From: an uncultured Lachnospiraceae bacterium
GTDB taxonomy: Bacteria; Bacillota; Clostridia; Lachnospirales; Lachnospiraceae
DNA: 64,000 nucleotides
Reading direction: 5' to 3'
NCBI GenBank assembly: GCA_910577785.1
Contig: CAJTNT010000004.1
Location: 1-64,000 of the forward strand
Under the pieces are notes generated by a model that searched no databases, was not told the DNA's origin, and saw only the letters and a program-made list of their open reading frames with translations. Shown in pieces: positions 41,629-50,300 of the stretch (within the stretch, counting starts at the first letter, position 1; every line of letters begins with the position of its first letter). Made by a program: the position numbers and the translations under genes.

Positions 41629-42765
41629 TCAGACGCTGGCCGGGCTGGCCATCCGATATAATTTCTCTTCCTTATAAGAATGGAAACGTCCCTCGTCCAG
41701 CGCAGTGCGGATTTCTTCCATCATCGTGTTGTAGAAATAGAGGTTATGGAGGACGCAGAGGCGCATGCCCAGCATTTCCTTCGCTTTCAGCAGATGGCGG
41801 ATGTAAGCCCTGCTGTAGCGCTGGCAGGCGGGGCATTGGCAGCCTTCCTCAATCGGCCTTTGGTCACGCTCGTATTTCTGGTTGAAGAGGTTCATCTTGC
41901 CATGGTTGGTGTAGAGGTGGCCATGGCGGCCATTGCGGCTAGGGTATACGCAGTCAAAAAAATCCACGCCCCGGGCTACGCCTTCTAAGATATTGGCTGG
42001 GGTGCCTACGCCCATCAGGTAGGTGGGCTTCTCTAAGGGCAGGTGGGGGACGGTCACGTCCAGGATGTGGTACATTTCCTCATGGCTCTCCCCTACTGCA
42101 AGGCCGCCGATGGCATAGCCGTCCAAATCCAGCTCAGAAATCTGCTTGGCATGGCTTATGCGGATATCGTCAAAGATGGCTCCCTGATTAATACCAAAAA
42201 GCATCTGATGGGGATTGATGGCGCCCTCCTGGCGGTTCAGCCTGGCCATTTCCGCCTTGCAGCGTTTCAGCCAGCGGGTGGTCCTGGCCACGGAGGCCTC
42301 TACATAGGAACGCTCCGCTACGCTGGAAGGGCATTCGTCAAAGGCCATGGCAATGGTAGAAGCAAGGTTGGACTGGATCTGCATGCTCTCTTCTGGGCCC
42401 ATGAAAATCTTCCTGCCGTCAATGTGGGAATGGAAGTATACGCCTTCTTCTTTGATTTTGCGCAGGCCTGCCAAGGAAAATACCTGGAAGCCGCCAGAAT
42501 CTGTGAGAATTGGCCTGTCCCAGACCATGAATTTATGCAGGCCGCCCAAATCATGGATTAGGGCGTCTCCTGGACGCACGTGAAGGTGGTAGGTGTTGGA
42601 TAGCTGCACCTGCGTCTTGATCTGCAGGAGATCCTGGGTGGACACGGCGCCTTTGATGGCGGCGACAGTTCCTACATTCATAAAGACTGGGGTCTGGATG
42701 ACGCCGTGGACAGTGTGAAATTCGCCGCGCTTGGCGCGGCCTTCTTGTTTTAATAATCGGTACAT
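41629..42765 (-). CDS. tgt: tRNA-guanine transglycosylase
   Basis: Exchanges guanine 34 for preQ1 in tRNAs with GUN anticodons on the way to queuosine. The 378-residue protein has the catalytic Asp in DSGGFQVFSL near residue 90, the second Asp in GVDFFDCVYPSRNGRHG near 265, and the zinc site CQCPACQRYSRAYIRHL near 305. It is not accompanied here by queA or yajC as in many genomes. Identification is firm. Confidence 0.97.
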   Translation of the reverse strand: MYRLLKQEGRAKRGEFHTVHGVIQTPVFMNVGTVAAIKGAVSTQDLLQIKTQVQLSNTYHLHVRPGDALIHDLGGLHKFMVWDRPILTDSGGFQVFSLAGLRKIKEEGVYFHSHIDGRKIFMGPEESMQIQSNLASTIAMAFDECPSSVAERSYVEASVARTTRWLKRCKAEMARLNRQEGAINPHQMLFGINQGAIFDDIRISHAKQISELDLDGYAIGGLAVGESHEEMYHILDVTVPHLPLEKPTYLMGVGTPANILEGVARGVDFFDCVYPSRNGRHGHLYTNHGKMNLFNQKYERDQRPIEEGCQCPACQRYSRAYIRHLLKAKEMLGMRLCVLHNLYFYNTMMEEIRTALDEGRFHSYKEEKLYRMASPASV

Positions 42766-42793
42766 GGGTATTGGCCTCCCCTCTTAAAATTAT

Positions 42794-43249
42794 TTACCTT
42801 TCAAAAATAGAATTTATGTCGGCAATCAACTGCGACTTTATCGCACTATCTTCCATACTCCATTTATTCGCCAACATAGAAATTGTATCTTTGATATGAT
42901 TCTCGTCATCATGATCACAAATCGAAATCTCGCGTACCACTTCTTTTGCATTTTCAGAAGTAATTTCTGAATAGTTATTCAGGATCTCTGTGTAGTTTTC
43001 TTTTACATAATTACTCATCAGCAAGATTTCTTCTGGTATATTCCTCTCTGAAAGAAAAAATATATTAGACATATAATACCTTAAATAACAGATATAAGCC
43101 TCACACTCCTGATCCATTCTTTTTCCATTCCTGCCAGCATCTGGAAAAGCATCCAATGTCATACCATATGCCCCTGGATGAATTGAAACTTCTGGTTCAT
43201 CCAACAATACTAATGAATATTCTTTTTCCTCTTGCAGATGCCGCACCAA
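42794..43249 (-). pseudogene. remnant of an AAA ATPase of a restriction/defence locus
   Basis: The frame shows VLLDEPEVSIHPGAYGM, a Walker B plus signature of the AAA_21/OLD-like ATPase group, then about 125 residues of helical sequence to a stop at 42794. There is no Walker A, and no proper start: the frame only begins with TTG inside the neighbouring remnant. In the other frame just upstream GVGKSQLFNW could be the preceding ATPase segment, shifted by a frameshift. Base composition is richer in A/T than in the neighbours tgt and aroC. It looks like the C-terminal third of a broken gene. Confidence 0.6.
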
Positions 43250-43761
43250 TTAAACAACTGAGACTTCCCCACTCCCTGCATTTGCTTCTGAATATCGGTT
43301 AGAGAACCATTTTCTCTATATTGAGTCTCTCCCCCTCCATTCACCATATGCTCAAATTTTGGCATAGAAAGATACATTCCATCTAAGACAACCGCCACTG
43401 ACCAAAAACGCTTTTCCATTACAGGAATAGAAAAATCCCTGTCCCTTCCCACACGATCCCTAATACTTGTTTTTGCCTGCAGACAACCAAACACATAATT
43501 CATGCCATTAAAGTCAATCAATGCATAAATATCAAAATCATCACTTTTTGCCAAGTCCTCCAGGCAATCCTCCTTTTCATTGCCAATTCTTCCCTCCTTT
43601 AGCATTTGTGTTAACTCCTTTTGCAATACCAGACAAATATGATATCCACTTAACCTATTCAAAGTAGAACGGACAATATATTCCTCAAAAACATGTCCGC
43701 ATATTGGCAATAGACATATGTATAAACATTCATTACATATTCTACCATAGATTCCAGTCAT
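43210..43761 (-). pseudogene. remnant of a type II restriction endonuclease (BsaWI-like)
   Basis: A 183-codon frame with the block YVFGCLQAKTSIRDRVGRDR, in which QAK with an upstream Asp fits a PD-(D/E)XK nuclease and the AKTSIRDR stretch resembles BsaWI-type enzymes. Near its end VNGGGETQYRENG looks like the family's late block, but then the sequence switches abruptly to SLTDIQKQMQGVGKS, unlike the family, and stops. The N-terminus also seems short. Most likely the enzyme lost both ends and was joined by deletion to the ATPase remnant. No methylase gene is present. Family call is tentative. Confidence 0.5.
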
Positions 43762-43875
43762 TTTCTACCATAATTTCAAAACGGAAATCAGATGTAAAAA
43801 ATAGTTTCTTTTTTTTCCGAACTCTATTATAATGAAATAAATTTGTACCATTTTTATATCAGGAGGTTTATACTT

Positions 43876-45003
43876 ATGGCAGGATCAACTTTTGGGAATC
43901 ATTTTAAAATTACTACCTGGGGGGAGTCCCATGGCAAGGGGATTGGCGTCGTAGTTGACGGATGCCCGGCGGGGCTTCCCTTAGATAAGGCTGATATACA
44001 GAAATTTTTAGACCGCAGGAAGCCAGGGCAGTCCAAGTTCTCCACTCAGAGGCAGGAAGCGGATGCCGTAGAAATCCTATCCGGCACCTTCGAGGGCAGG
44101 ACTACCGGTACGCCAATTAGCCTGGTGGTTTTTAACAAAGACCAGCGTTCCCGGGATTATGGGGATATTGCTTCCTACTACCGCCCTGGGCATGCAGATT
44201 ACACGTTTGACCAGAAATATGGGTTCCGCGATTACCGGGGCGGTGGGCGCTCTTCCGGGCGGGAAACCATCGGAAGGGTGGCGGGCGGTGCGATTGCCTG
44301 CAAGCTGCTGGAACGGCTTGGGGTTTCTTTCCTCACCTATGCCCGTTCCATTGGGCCGGTCAGCATCCCGCAGACCCCGGATCTGCTGCTTGCAAAGCCT
44401 TCTGCAGAAATATCCCAGCAGGTTCTCTCCAATCCGCTTTACATGCCGGATTTGGAATCTTCTGCAAAGGCGCAGGATTTCCTTTCCGCCTGCATGAAGC
44501 AGACCAATTCTGCTGGCGGCGTGATTGAATGCATGATTACTGGGGTTCCCGCCGGAATTGGCGAGCCTGTGTTCGATAAGCTAGACGCCAACCTGGCCAA
44601 GGCCATTTTCTCGATTGGGGCGGTAAAGGGATTTGAAATCGGGGACGGCTTTGCCGCTGCCACTTCCACAGGCCTGGAGAACAATGACAGCTTTGAGGCA
44701 GCGGATGGGCATATTGCCACTTCCACCAACCATGCGGGGGGGATCCTCGGCGGCATCAGCAACGGAAGCCCGATTATTTTCCGCGCCGCCATAAAGCCCA
44801 CGCCTTCCATTGCCTCCCCCCAGAAAACCGTAACATCTTCTGGTGAACCAATCGAAATATCCATCCACGGGCGGCATGACCCCATCATTGTCCCCCGGGC
44901 AGTCGTTGTCGTGGAGTCTATGGCCGCCCTGGCTTTGCTGGACTTGATGATGGAACATATGGCCGTAAGGGCAGAGTGGATGGAAACATTCTACCAATTG
45001 TAA
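43876..45003 (+). CDS. aroC: chorismate synthase
   Basis: Last enzyme of the shikimate pathway, converting EPSP to chorismate with reduced flavin. The 375-residue protein has all signatures: GESHGKGIGVVVDGCPAG, the GGGRSSGRETIGRVAGGA block near residue 125, and the RHDPIIVPRAVVVVE end. The ATG at 43876 is preceded by AGGAGG; an in-frame ATG at 43843 is rejected. A TATAAT lies near 43830 with a poor -35. Chorismate feeds pheA and trpD, both in the window but not linked to it. Confidence 0.97.
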   Translation: MAGSTFGNHFKITTWGESHGKGIGVVVDGCPAGLPLDKADIQKFLDRRKPGQSKFSTQRQEADAVEILSGTFEGRTTGTPISLVVFNKDQRSRDYGDIASYYRPGHADYTFDQKYGFRDYRGGGRSSGRETIGRVAGGAIACKLLERLGVSFLTYARSIGPVSIPQTPDLLLAKPSAEISQQVLSNPLYMPDLESSAKAQDFLSACMKQTNSAGGVIECMITGVPAGIGEPVFDKLDANLAKAIFSIGAVKGFEIGDGFAAATSTGLENNDSFEAADGHIATSTNHAGGILGGISNGSPIIFRAAIKPTPSIASPQKTVTSSGEPIEISIHGRHDPIIVPRAVVVVESMAALALLDLMMEHMAVRAEWMETFYQL

Positions 45004-45063
45004 GGAACTGCAGAAAAAGACAAACAATATGAAACGTTATTTTTGGACAGTTCTTAACTCTCT

Positions 45064-45126
45064 GGGCAGATTCTTCGTTACGGTTCGCAGCCTCCCATGC
45101 CGTGAATCGTAACGAAGAATCTGCCC
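45064..45126. repeat. GTTAC-family element inside a longer palindrome (copy E)
   Basis: The core 45077-45113 has GTTACGGTTCGC and GCCGTGAATCGTAAC ends. Outside it the flanks GGGCAGATTCTTC (45064-45076) and GAAGAATCTGCCC (45114-45126) continue the inverted repeat perfectly, giving arms of 18 bases including the GTTAC. It lies between the convergent aroC and infA genes and could stop transcription from aroC. Confidence 0.65.
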
Positions 45127-45203
45127 ACCCTTCTCCCCAGAAACAGAAGCCATATGTATGCAGCATAATTTGATGCAAAAGGCCTTTCCCATAAAATAAA
45201 AAA

Positions 45204-45242
45204 GGCATGGAGCATCCCTCAAATTCCGGGAATCTCCATGCC
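45204..45242 (-). terminator. terminator of the S10-spc operon after infA
   Basis: Stem GGCATGGAG / CTCCATGCC with an inner ATCCC/GGGAT stem, followed on the minus strand by TTTTTTATTTTATG. About 20 bases after the infA stop. Confidence 0.85.
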
Positions 45243-45262
45243 CATTTCATGTTACTGGCAGC

Positions 45263-45481
45263 CTATTTATCTCTCCAGATAATCCTCCCCTTTGAAAGGT
45301 CATAGGGAGACATCTCAATCGTCACCCGATCCCCTGGCAGGATGCGGATAAAGTTCATCCGTAATTTCCCGCTGATATGAGCCAGAATCTGATGCCCGTT
45401 TTCCAGCTCCACCTGGAACATGGCGTTTGGCAATTTTTCAACAACAGTTCCCTCTACCTCAATGACATCTGCTTTCGACAT
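45263..45481 (-). CDS. infA: translation initiation factor IF-1
   Basis: IF-1 of 72 residues, full length (MSKADVIEVEGTVVEKLPNA, ending IIWRDK), an OB-fold protein that binds the 30S A site during initiation. Here it is the last gene of the S10-spc run, followed by a strong terminator; in most Firmicutes rpmJ, rpsM, rpsK, rpsD, rpoA and rplQ would come next. Confidence 0.98.
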   Translation of the reverse strand: MSKADVIEVEGTVVEKLPNAMFQVELENGHQILAHISGKLRMNFIRILPGDRVTIEMSPYDLSKGRIIWRDK

Positions 45482-45510
45482 TCTGTTTCCTCCTGATTAT
45501 TCATGTTGTT

Positions 45511-45786
45511 TCAAGCATCCGGCTGCAGGCCGTCCCTGCGCCTCCGATAGAGCTTAATGGCTCTTTTTATTTCTTCATTCCGAAAATTCTCCTGCGTAAA
45601 GACTTCTGTAATTTCTTTCGGAAGCTTTTCTATTTTCTGAATATGCTTTTTGTTTTTCTTTTTTGGCTTTTCTAAGGGCTTATGCCTTCCATCAGCCAGA
45701 TAGACCATATCGGCTTCTTCTTTAATAATTACATAAATACTGTCTTTGTCATGACCTGCTTTGGATACCGCAAACTTAAGATCCAT
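45511..45786 (-). CDS. KOW-domain RNA-binding protein (L14e/L6e/L27e-like)
   Basis: A 91-residue basic protein with the fold of archaeal/eukaryotic L14e-like KOW proteins: SKAGHDKDSIYVIIKEE at the start (the strand and turn of the KOW motif), YLADGRHKPL, and a Lys-rich C-terminus. Genes of this kind sit between map and infA in many Clostridia and probably bind RNA near the ribosome, but their function has not been established. The ATG at 45786 follows AGAAAGGAA. Confidence 0.88.
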   Translation of the reverse strand: MDLKFAVSKAGHDKDSIYVIIKEEADMVYLADGRHKPLEKPKKKNKKHIQKIEKLPKEITEVFTQENFRNEEIKRAIKLYRRRRDGLQPDA

Positions 45787-45799
45787 GTATTAATTCCTT

Positions 45800-45879
45800 T
45801 CTATAAGGAAGTTCTGTTCGCTAACCTCAACTCTCGCCTTCGGCATGGAAGTTCTGTTCACGAAACTCAGCCTACGCTT
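45800..45879. repeat. short direct repeat in the map-KOW spacer
   Basis: GGAAGTTCTGTTC occurs at 45807-45819 and 45847-45859, exactly 40 bp apart. The intervening CAACTCTCGCCTTCGGC resembles CAGCTCTCGCCTTTGGC in the rpsH-rplF spacer. Confidence 0.55.
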
Positions 45880-46668
45880 TTAGCCTATCTTACCTAAGCC
45901 GCCTGCGATTTCGGCCTCCGTAAGGGTCAATATCTCTGGTTCGCCAGAAGTTATTAAAATTGTATTTTCGTAATGAGCAGATAATGAGCCGTCTTGTGTC
46001 ACAACCGTCCAATTATCATTTTCCCACTCTACGTCAAAACGCCCTGCGTTAATCATGGGTTCGATTGCCAATGTCATGCCAGCACGCAGCCGCACGCCCC
46101 TGCTTTTCTGGGTGAAGTTCGGTATCTGTGGGTCTTCATGGAGCCGGGTGCCAATCCCGTGGCCGACCAGATCCCGCACTACGCCATAGCCAAAGCTCTC
46201 TGCATAAGCAGCAATGGCATTTGAAATTTTATGAAGGTGGTATCCTTCCTTTGCATACTGGATGCCTTCAAAAAAACTCTGCCGTGTCCTTTCAATCAGC
46301 AAGGCAGCCTCCTTGGAAATTTCGCCTATCCCATGGGTTCTGGCCGCATCGGAATGGTAACCCTTATAGATCACCCCGATATCAAGGCTTACGATATCCC
46401 CTTCCCGAAGCAGGTGCTTTTTGGATGGAATCCCATGTACCACTTCGTTATTCACTGACACGCATATGGAGGCTGGGTAACCGTTATAATCTTTGAAGGA
46501 TGGGATACAGCCATAGCTCTGGATGATTTCCTCACCCAAACGGTTGACCTCATATGTGGACATTCCTTCCTTTAATTCTTTCTGAAGATTTTCATGCACT
46601 TTTGCCAGGATTTTCCCTGCTGCCCGCATTAACTCGATTTCTCTGGCAGATTTAATTGATACTGACAT
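45880..46668 (-). CDS. map: methionine aminopeptidase, type I
   Basis: Removes N-terminal Met from new proteins. The 262-residue enzyme shows the metal ligands and substrate His in NNEVVHGIPSKKHL, GYHSDAARTHGIG, GHGIGTRLHEDPQIPNF and EPMINAG, plus a final Glu in the TVVTQDGSLSAHYENTILIT block. Stands directly after adk (4-bp gap), as usual in the spc operon. Confidence 0.97.
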   Translation of the reverse strand: MSVSIKSAREIELMRAAGKILAKVHENLQKELKEGMSTYEVNRLGEEIIQSYGCIPSFKDYNGYPASICVSVNNEVVHGIPSKKHLLREGDIVSLDIGVIYKGYHSDAARTHGIGEISKEAALLIERTRQSFFEGIQYAKEGYHLHKISNAIAAYAESFGYGVVRDLVGHGIGTRLHEDPQIPNFTQKSRGVRLRAGMTLAIEPMINAGRFDVEWENDNWTVVTQDGSLSAHYENTILITSGEPEILTLTEAEIAGGLGKIG

Positions 46669-46672
46669 TCCC

Positions 46673-47317
46673 CTACGCTCCTAAAATCTCTACGATGGCG
46701 CCAAATACGTCTTCCATTGGCTGTGTTCCATCTACGGTCCTTAAAATATTCTGCTCCTTATAATAGTCAATCAATGGCTGTGTCTGCTCATGGTATACAT
46801 CCAGGCGCTTCTTTACCGTCTCCGGCTGATCGTCGTCGCGCAGCACGACCGGGCTGCCGCAGCGGTCGCAGACACCTTCTACCTTCGTGGGGATGGAAAC
46901 GATATGGTAGGTTGCACCGCAGTTTAAGCATGCACGCCTTCCAGACATCCTGTTTACAATGTTCTCATCCGGCACGTCTACGTCAATGGCATAGTCCATT
47001 TTCTGATTGATTTTTGTCAGGGCTGCGTCCAAAGCCTCTGCCTGCGGGATTGTCCTTGGGAACCCATCCAGCACAAAGCCATTCTTGCAGTCATCCTGCC
47101 CAATGCGGTCCATTACCAGGTCGCAGGTCAGCTCATCCGGCACCAAAAGCCCTTGGTCCATATACTCTTTCGCTTTCTTTCCCAGCTCTGTCCCTGCTTT
47201 CAGATTTGCACGGAAAATATCCCCCGTGGAAATATGCGGGATTGCATATTTGTCTGCAATCTGTTTGGCCTGTGTGCCTTTCCCTGCGCCTGGGGCGCCT
47301 AACATAATAATTTTCAT
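46673..47317 (-). CDS. adk: adenylate kinase
   Basis: Converts ATP plus AMP to two ADP. The 214-residue long-LID form has Walker A GAPGAGKGTQ at residues 7-16, DGFPRT near 85, and a zinc-binding LID with CLNCG and CDRCG. The ATG at 47317 is chosen because AGGAGG lies ahead and the family starts MKIIMLGAPG; a longer frame to 47395 is rejected. Between secY and map, as in most Firmicutes. Confidence 0.97.
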   Translation of the reverse strand: MKIIMLGAPGAGKGTQAKQIADKYAIPHISTGDIFRANLKAGTELGKKAKEYMDQGLLVPDELTCDLVMDRIGQDDCKNGFVLDGFPRTIPQAEALDAALTKINQKMDYAIDVDVPDENIVNRMSGRRACLNCGATYHIVSIPTKVEGVCDRCGSPVVLRDDDQPETVKKRLDVYHEQTQPLIDYYKEQNILRTVDGTQPMEDVFGAIVEILGA

Positions 47318-47409
47318 ACCTAGCTCTCCTCCTTTGCCAATATGCATCTTTCTCAAAAACAACGCTAGTGCGCCGCAGGAGATGCCCAATGGCACCTCCC
47401 TGGCACACT

Positions 47410-48729
47410 TTAGTCGTTTAAGAACCCTTTATAATAACGTACCAGCATCTGGGACTCAATCTGTTTCAATGTCTCAATGATAACGCCCACGATAATGATG
47501 ATGGATGTCCCACCGAAAGACACATTTGCACGGAATACCCCGTTGAAGAAAATCGGGATAACGGCCACAATGGTAAGCCCTACGGCGCCGATGAATACGA
47601 TATAGTTAAGGATTTTGTTCAAATAGTCGCTGGTTGGCTTGCCTGGGCGGATACCCGGGATAAAGCCTCCCTGACGTTTCATGTTATTTGCGATTTCCAG
47701 CGGGTTGAAAGTAATGGATGTGTAGAAGTATGCAAATGCAACAACCAATACAATGTACACCAGCAAGCCGATGCTGTAAACCGGCTGTTCCGGATTGCAC
47801 CAGTAGGACTGGGACAAACCATGGAGAATCTTGCTGCCAATCCCATTGCCATTCCCCTTGCCCATAATCGTTGCAATCACAACTGGGAACTGCATAATGG
47901 ACTGTGCGAAGATAATCGGGATAACACCTGCCGTATTCACCTTCAGCGGAATATGGGAAGACTGGCCGCCCACCTGTTTCCTGCCCTGGATCTTCTTGCT
48001 GTACTGGACAGGGATCTTACGCTGCCCATCCTGAAGGACAATGACAAAGACAACTGTCACTAAAATAACGGCAATAATGACCAACGCCGCAATGATCGCA
48101 TTCCCCACATTGGAGGCATTGGCGATAAACTGTGTATAAAGCGTCATCAAGTCTTCTGGGATACGGGAAATGATGTTGATGGTCAGCACGATGGAGATAC
48201 CATTCCCCACGCCCTTTTCCGTAATGCGCTCGCCAATCCACATCAGGACTGCGGAGCCTGCTGTCAGAGCTGTTACCATCATAATGACGTGCAGTACGTC
48301 AAACTTATCCAGATAACCGCCGCGACCAAAGCCAATGGCCATGGCAATTGACTGAATCAATGCAAGGGCGATGGTTACATAACGGGTAATCTCTGCAATT
48401 TTCTTCCTGCCGTCCTCTCCATCCTTCTGTAACTCTTCCAGCTTCGGGATTGCAATCGTAAGAAGCTGCATAATAATGGATGAAGTAATGTACGGCGTAA
48501 TATTCAATGCAAACACAGACATCTCTTCAAAAGACCCGCCAGTAATTGCATCAAAGAAATTCAATGCATCTGTCCCCTGGCTGGCAAACCAGTTCGCGAT
48601 CACTTCACTGTTTACGCCGGGAAGGGGCAGCTGGGAACCGATCCTGATTACTACCAGCATCACTAAGGTGTAAAAGATGCGGTTCCGGATATCTTTAATT
48701 TTAAATGCGTTACGGAGTGTTTCCAGCAT
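47410..48729 (-). CDS. secY: preprotein translocase subunit SecY
   Basis: Channel subunit of the Sec machinery, 439 residues, with ten membrane helices. Typical blocks are LPLPGVNSEVIANWF in the first loop, the RRIPVQY-type cytoplasmic loop (here RKIPVQYSKKIQG) and the GGFIPGIRPGKPTSDYL loop that contacts SecA and the ribosome. Its ATG shares a base with the rplO stop (TAATG), so translation is coupled. Confidence 0.98.
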   Translation of the reverse strand: MLETLRNAFKIKDIRNRIFYTLVMLVVIRIGSQLPLPGVNSEVIANWFASQGTDALNFFDAITGGSFEEMSVFALNITPYITSSIIMQLLTIAIPKLEELQKDGEDGRKKIAEITRYVTIALALIQSIAMAIGFGRGGYLDKFDVLHVIMMVTALTAGSAVLMWIGERITEKGVGNGISIVLTINIISRIPEDLMTLYTQFIANASNVGNAIIAALVIIAVILVTVVFVIVLQDGQRKIPVQYSKKIQGRKQVGGQSSHIPLKVNTAGVIPIIFAQSIMQFPVVIATIMGKGNGNGIGSKILHGLSQSYWCNPEQPVYSIGLLVYIVLVVAFAYFYTSITFNPLEIANNMKRQGGFIPGIRPGKPTSDYLNKILNYIVFIGAVGLTIVAVIPIFFNGVFRANVSFGGTSIIIIVGVIIETLKQIESQMLVRYYKGFLND

Positions 48730-49166
48730 TAAACCACCTCAGCTTTTCCACCAAGAGCTTCAATCTTTTCTTTTGCGCCTGCGCTAAAAGCATTTACTTG
48801 AACCGTAAGTTTCTTGGTAAGTTCTCCATTCCCCAAAATCTTTACGCCATCTCTTGGATTCTTAATGATCTTTCTTTCTTTCAGCAGCTCTATCGTTACA
48901 ACGGTATCATTGTCAAATACTTCCAGTACTTCTACGTTCACCGCAACGATATCCTTGGAGTTCCGATTGGTGAAGCCACGCTTAGGGATTCGCCTGTATA
49001 ATGGCATCTGGCCGCCTTCGAAGCCTGGCCTTGGTGCGCCGGAACGTGCTTTCTGTCCCTTGTGCCCCTTACCTGCTGTTTTACCATTTCCTGAACCATG
49101 CCCACGGCCTTTTCTGAAATTATTATGCTTTGAGCCTTTGGCCGGACGTAAATTTGATAAGTCCAT
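48729..49166 (-). CDS. rplO: 50S ribosomal protein L15
   Basis: L15 of 145 residues with MDLSNLRPAKGSKHNNFRKG and the Gly/Arg-rich GRGHGSGNGKTAGKGHKGQK, which threads into 23S rRNA. Its end overlaps the secY start by one base. Confidence 0.98.
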   Translation of the reverse strand: MDLSNLRPAKGSKHNNFRKGRGHGSGNGKTAGKGHKGQKARSGAPRPGFEGGQMPLYRRIPKRGFTNRNSKDIVAVNVEVLEVFDNDTVVTIELLKERKIIKNPRDGVKILGNGELTKKLTVQVNAFSAGAKEKIEALGGKAEVV

Positions 49167-49188
49167 TCTGACACCTCCTTACTTTCTC

Positions 49189-49371
49189 TTATATTTCTTC
49201 TACTTTCACCAAATGTCTCACTTGGCGCACCATACCGCGGACTGCCGGGTTATCTGGCATCTCGACTGTATGGTTGATTTTCCTCAGACCCAGAGCCTCG
49301 ACTGTCTTGCGGTTCTTGGGAACGGCGCCGATGGTGGATTTTATAAGTGTAATTTTTAATTTTTCTGCCAT
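49189..49371 (-). CDS. rpmD: 50S ribosomal protein L30
   Basis: L30 of 60 residues (KITLIKSTIGAVPKNRKTVE), of the usual bacterial length, between rpsE and rplO. Short spacers on both sides place it in the same transcript. Confidence 0.98.
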   Translation of the reverse strand: MAEKLKITLIKSTIGAVPKNRKTVEALGLRKINHTVEMPDNPAVRGMVRQVRHLVKVEEI

Positions 49372-49385
49372 TTTCCATATCCTCC

Positions 49386-49895
49386 TTAACCGAGTATCTC
49401 TTCTACAGATTTACCACGGAGTTTTGCAACTTCTTCCGGAGATTTCAGCTGGCTTAAAGCATCAATTGTAGCCAAGACAACGTTCTGCTTGTTGTTAGAG
49501 CCGAGGGACTTCGTACGGATATTCTTAATCCCTGCCAGCTCGCAGACGCTACGTGCAGGGCCGCCTGCGATTACGCCGGTACCTTCCGGAGCCCTTTTCA
49601 GCAATACGGATGCGCCAGTGTGCTTTCCAGTAATGTCATGGGTGATACTGTTGTTGTCGTCCAGCTTCACAGCAATCAGCTTCTTGGCTGCGTCTTCCTT
49701 GCCCTTGCGGATGGCTTCCGGAATTTCAGTTGCCTTGCCTAAGCCGGCGCCCACATGGCCATCGCCGTCGCCAACAACGACTAAAGCTGTAAAGCGCATG
49801 TTGCGGCCACCCTTTACAACCTTGGTTACACGCTTAATTGACACCACTTTTTCTGTTAATTCCAATTGACTAGCATCAATGATTGTACGTTTCAT
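49386..49895 (-). CDS. rpsE: 30S ribosomal protein S5
   Basis: S5 of 169 residues with the dsRNA-binding-like N-terminal half (VVSIKRVTKVVKGGRNMRF) and the C-terminal domain (GVIAGGPARSVCELAGI). It takes part in decoding accuracy; the GGRNMRF loop is the usual spectinomycin-resistance region and looks wild type by eye. Confidence 0.98.
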   Translation of the reverse strand: MKRTIIDASQLELTEKVVSIKRVTKVVKGGRNMRFTALVVVGDGDGHVGAGLGKATEIPEAIRKGKEDAAKKLIAVKLDDNNSITHDITGKHTGASVLLKRAPEGTGVIAGGPARSVCELAGIKNIRTKSLGSNNKQNVVLATIDALSQLKSPEEVAKLRGKSVEEILG

Positions 49896-49913
49896 GTATT
49901 CGTCTCCTCCTAC

Positions 49914-50282
49914 TTAGAAATCTAGCCCGGCTTCTCTTGCCGCATCAGCTAAAGCCTTGATTTTTCCCTGATAGATATAGCCGCCCCTGTCGAAGACAAC
50001 AGTCGTAATGCCCTTTTCCAACGCACGCTTTGCAATTACCGTCCCCAGATGGGCTGCTGCTTCCACATTATTGGTCTTCTCCAGCTCAACCTTTACATCT
50101 TTCTGGAGGGTAGACGCAGAAACAAGCGTATTTCCAGCTATATCGTCAATAACCTGCGCATAGATATGGTTATTGCTCCTGAATACAGCCAAACGTGGTC
50201 TTTCGGGTGTACCGGAGAAACGATTACGGATTCTTCTGTGTTTTTTCATACGGACTTCTGCCCTTGATTTCTTGTTAATCAT
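49914..50282 (-). CDS. rplR: 50S ribosomal protein L18
   Basis: L18 of 122 residues (KKHRRIRNRFSGTPERPRLA), binding 5S rRNA in the central protuberance. AGGAGG precedes the ATG, and rpsE follows after 18 bp. Confidence 0.98.
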   Translation of the reverse strand: MINKKSRAEVRMKKHRRIRNRFSGTPERPRLAVFRSNNHIYAQVIDDIAGNTLVSASTLQKDVKVELEKTNNVEAAAHLGTVIAKRALEKGITTVVFDRGGYIYQGKIKALADAAREAGLDF

Positions 50283-50300
50283 TTTCTGTTCCTCCTTTCA

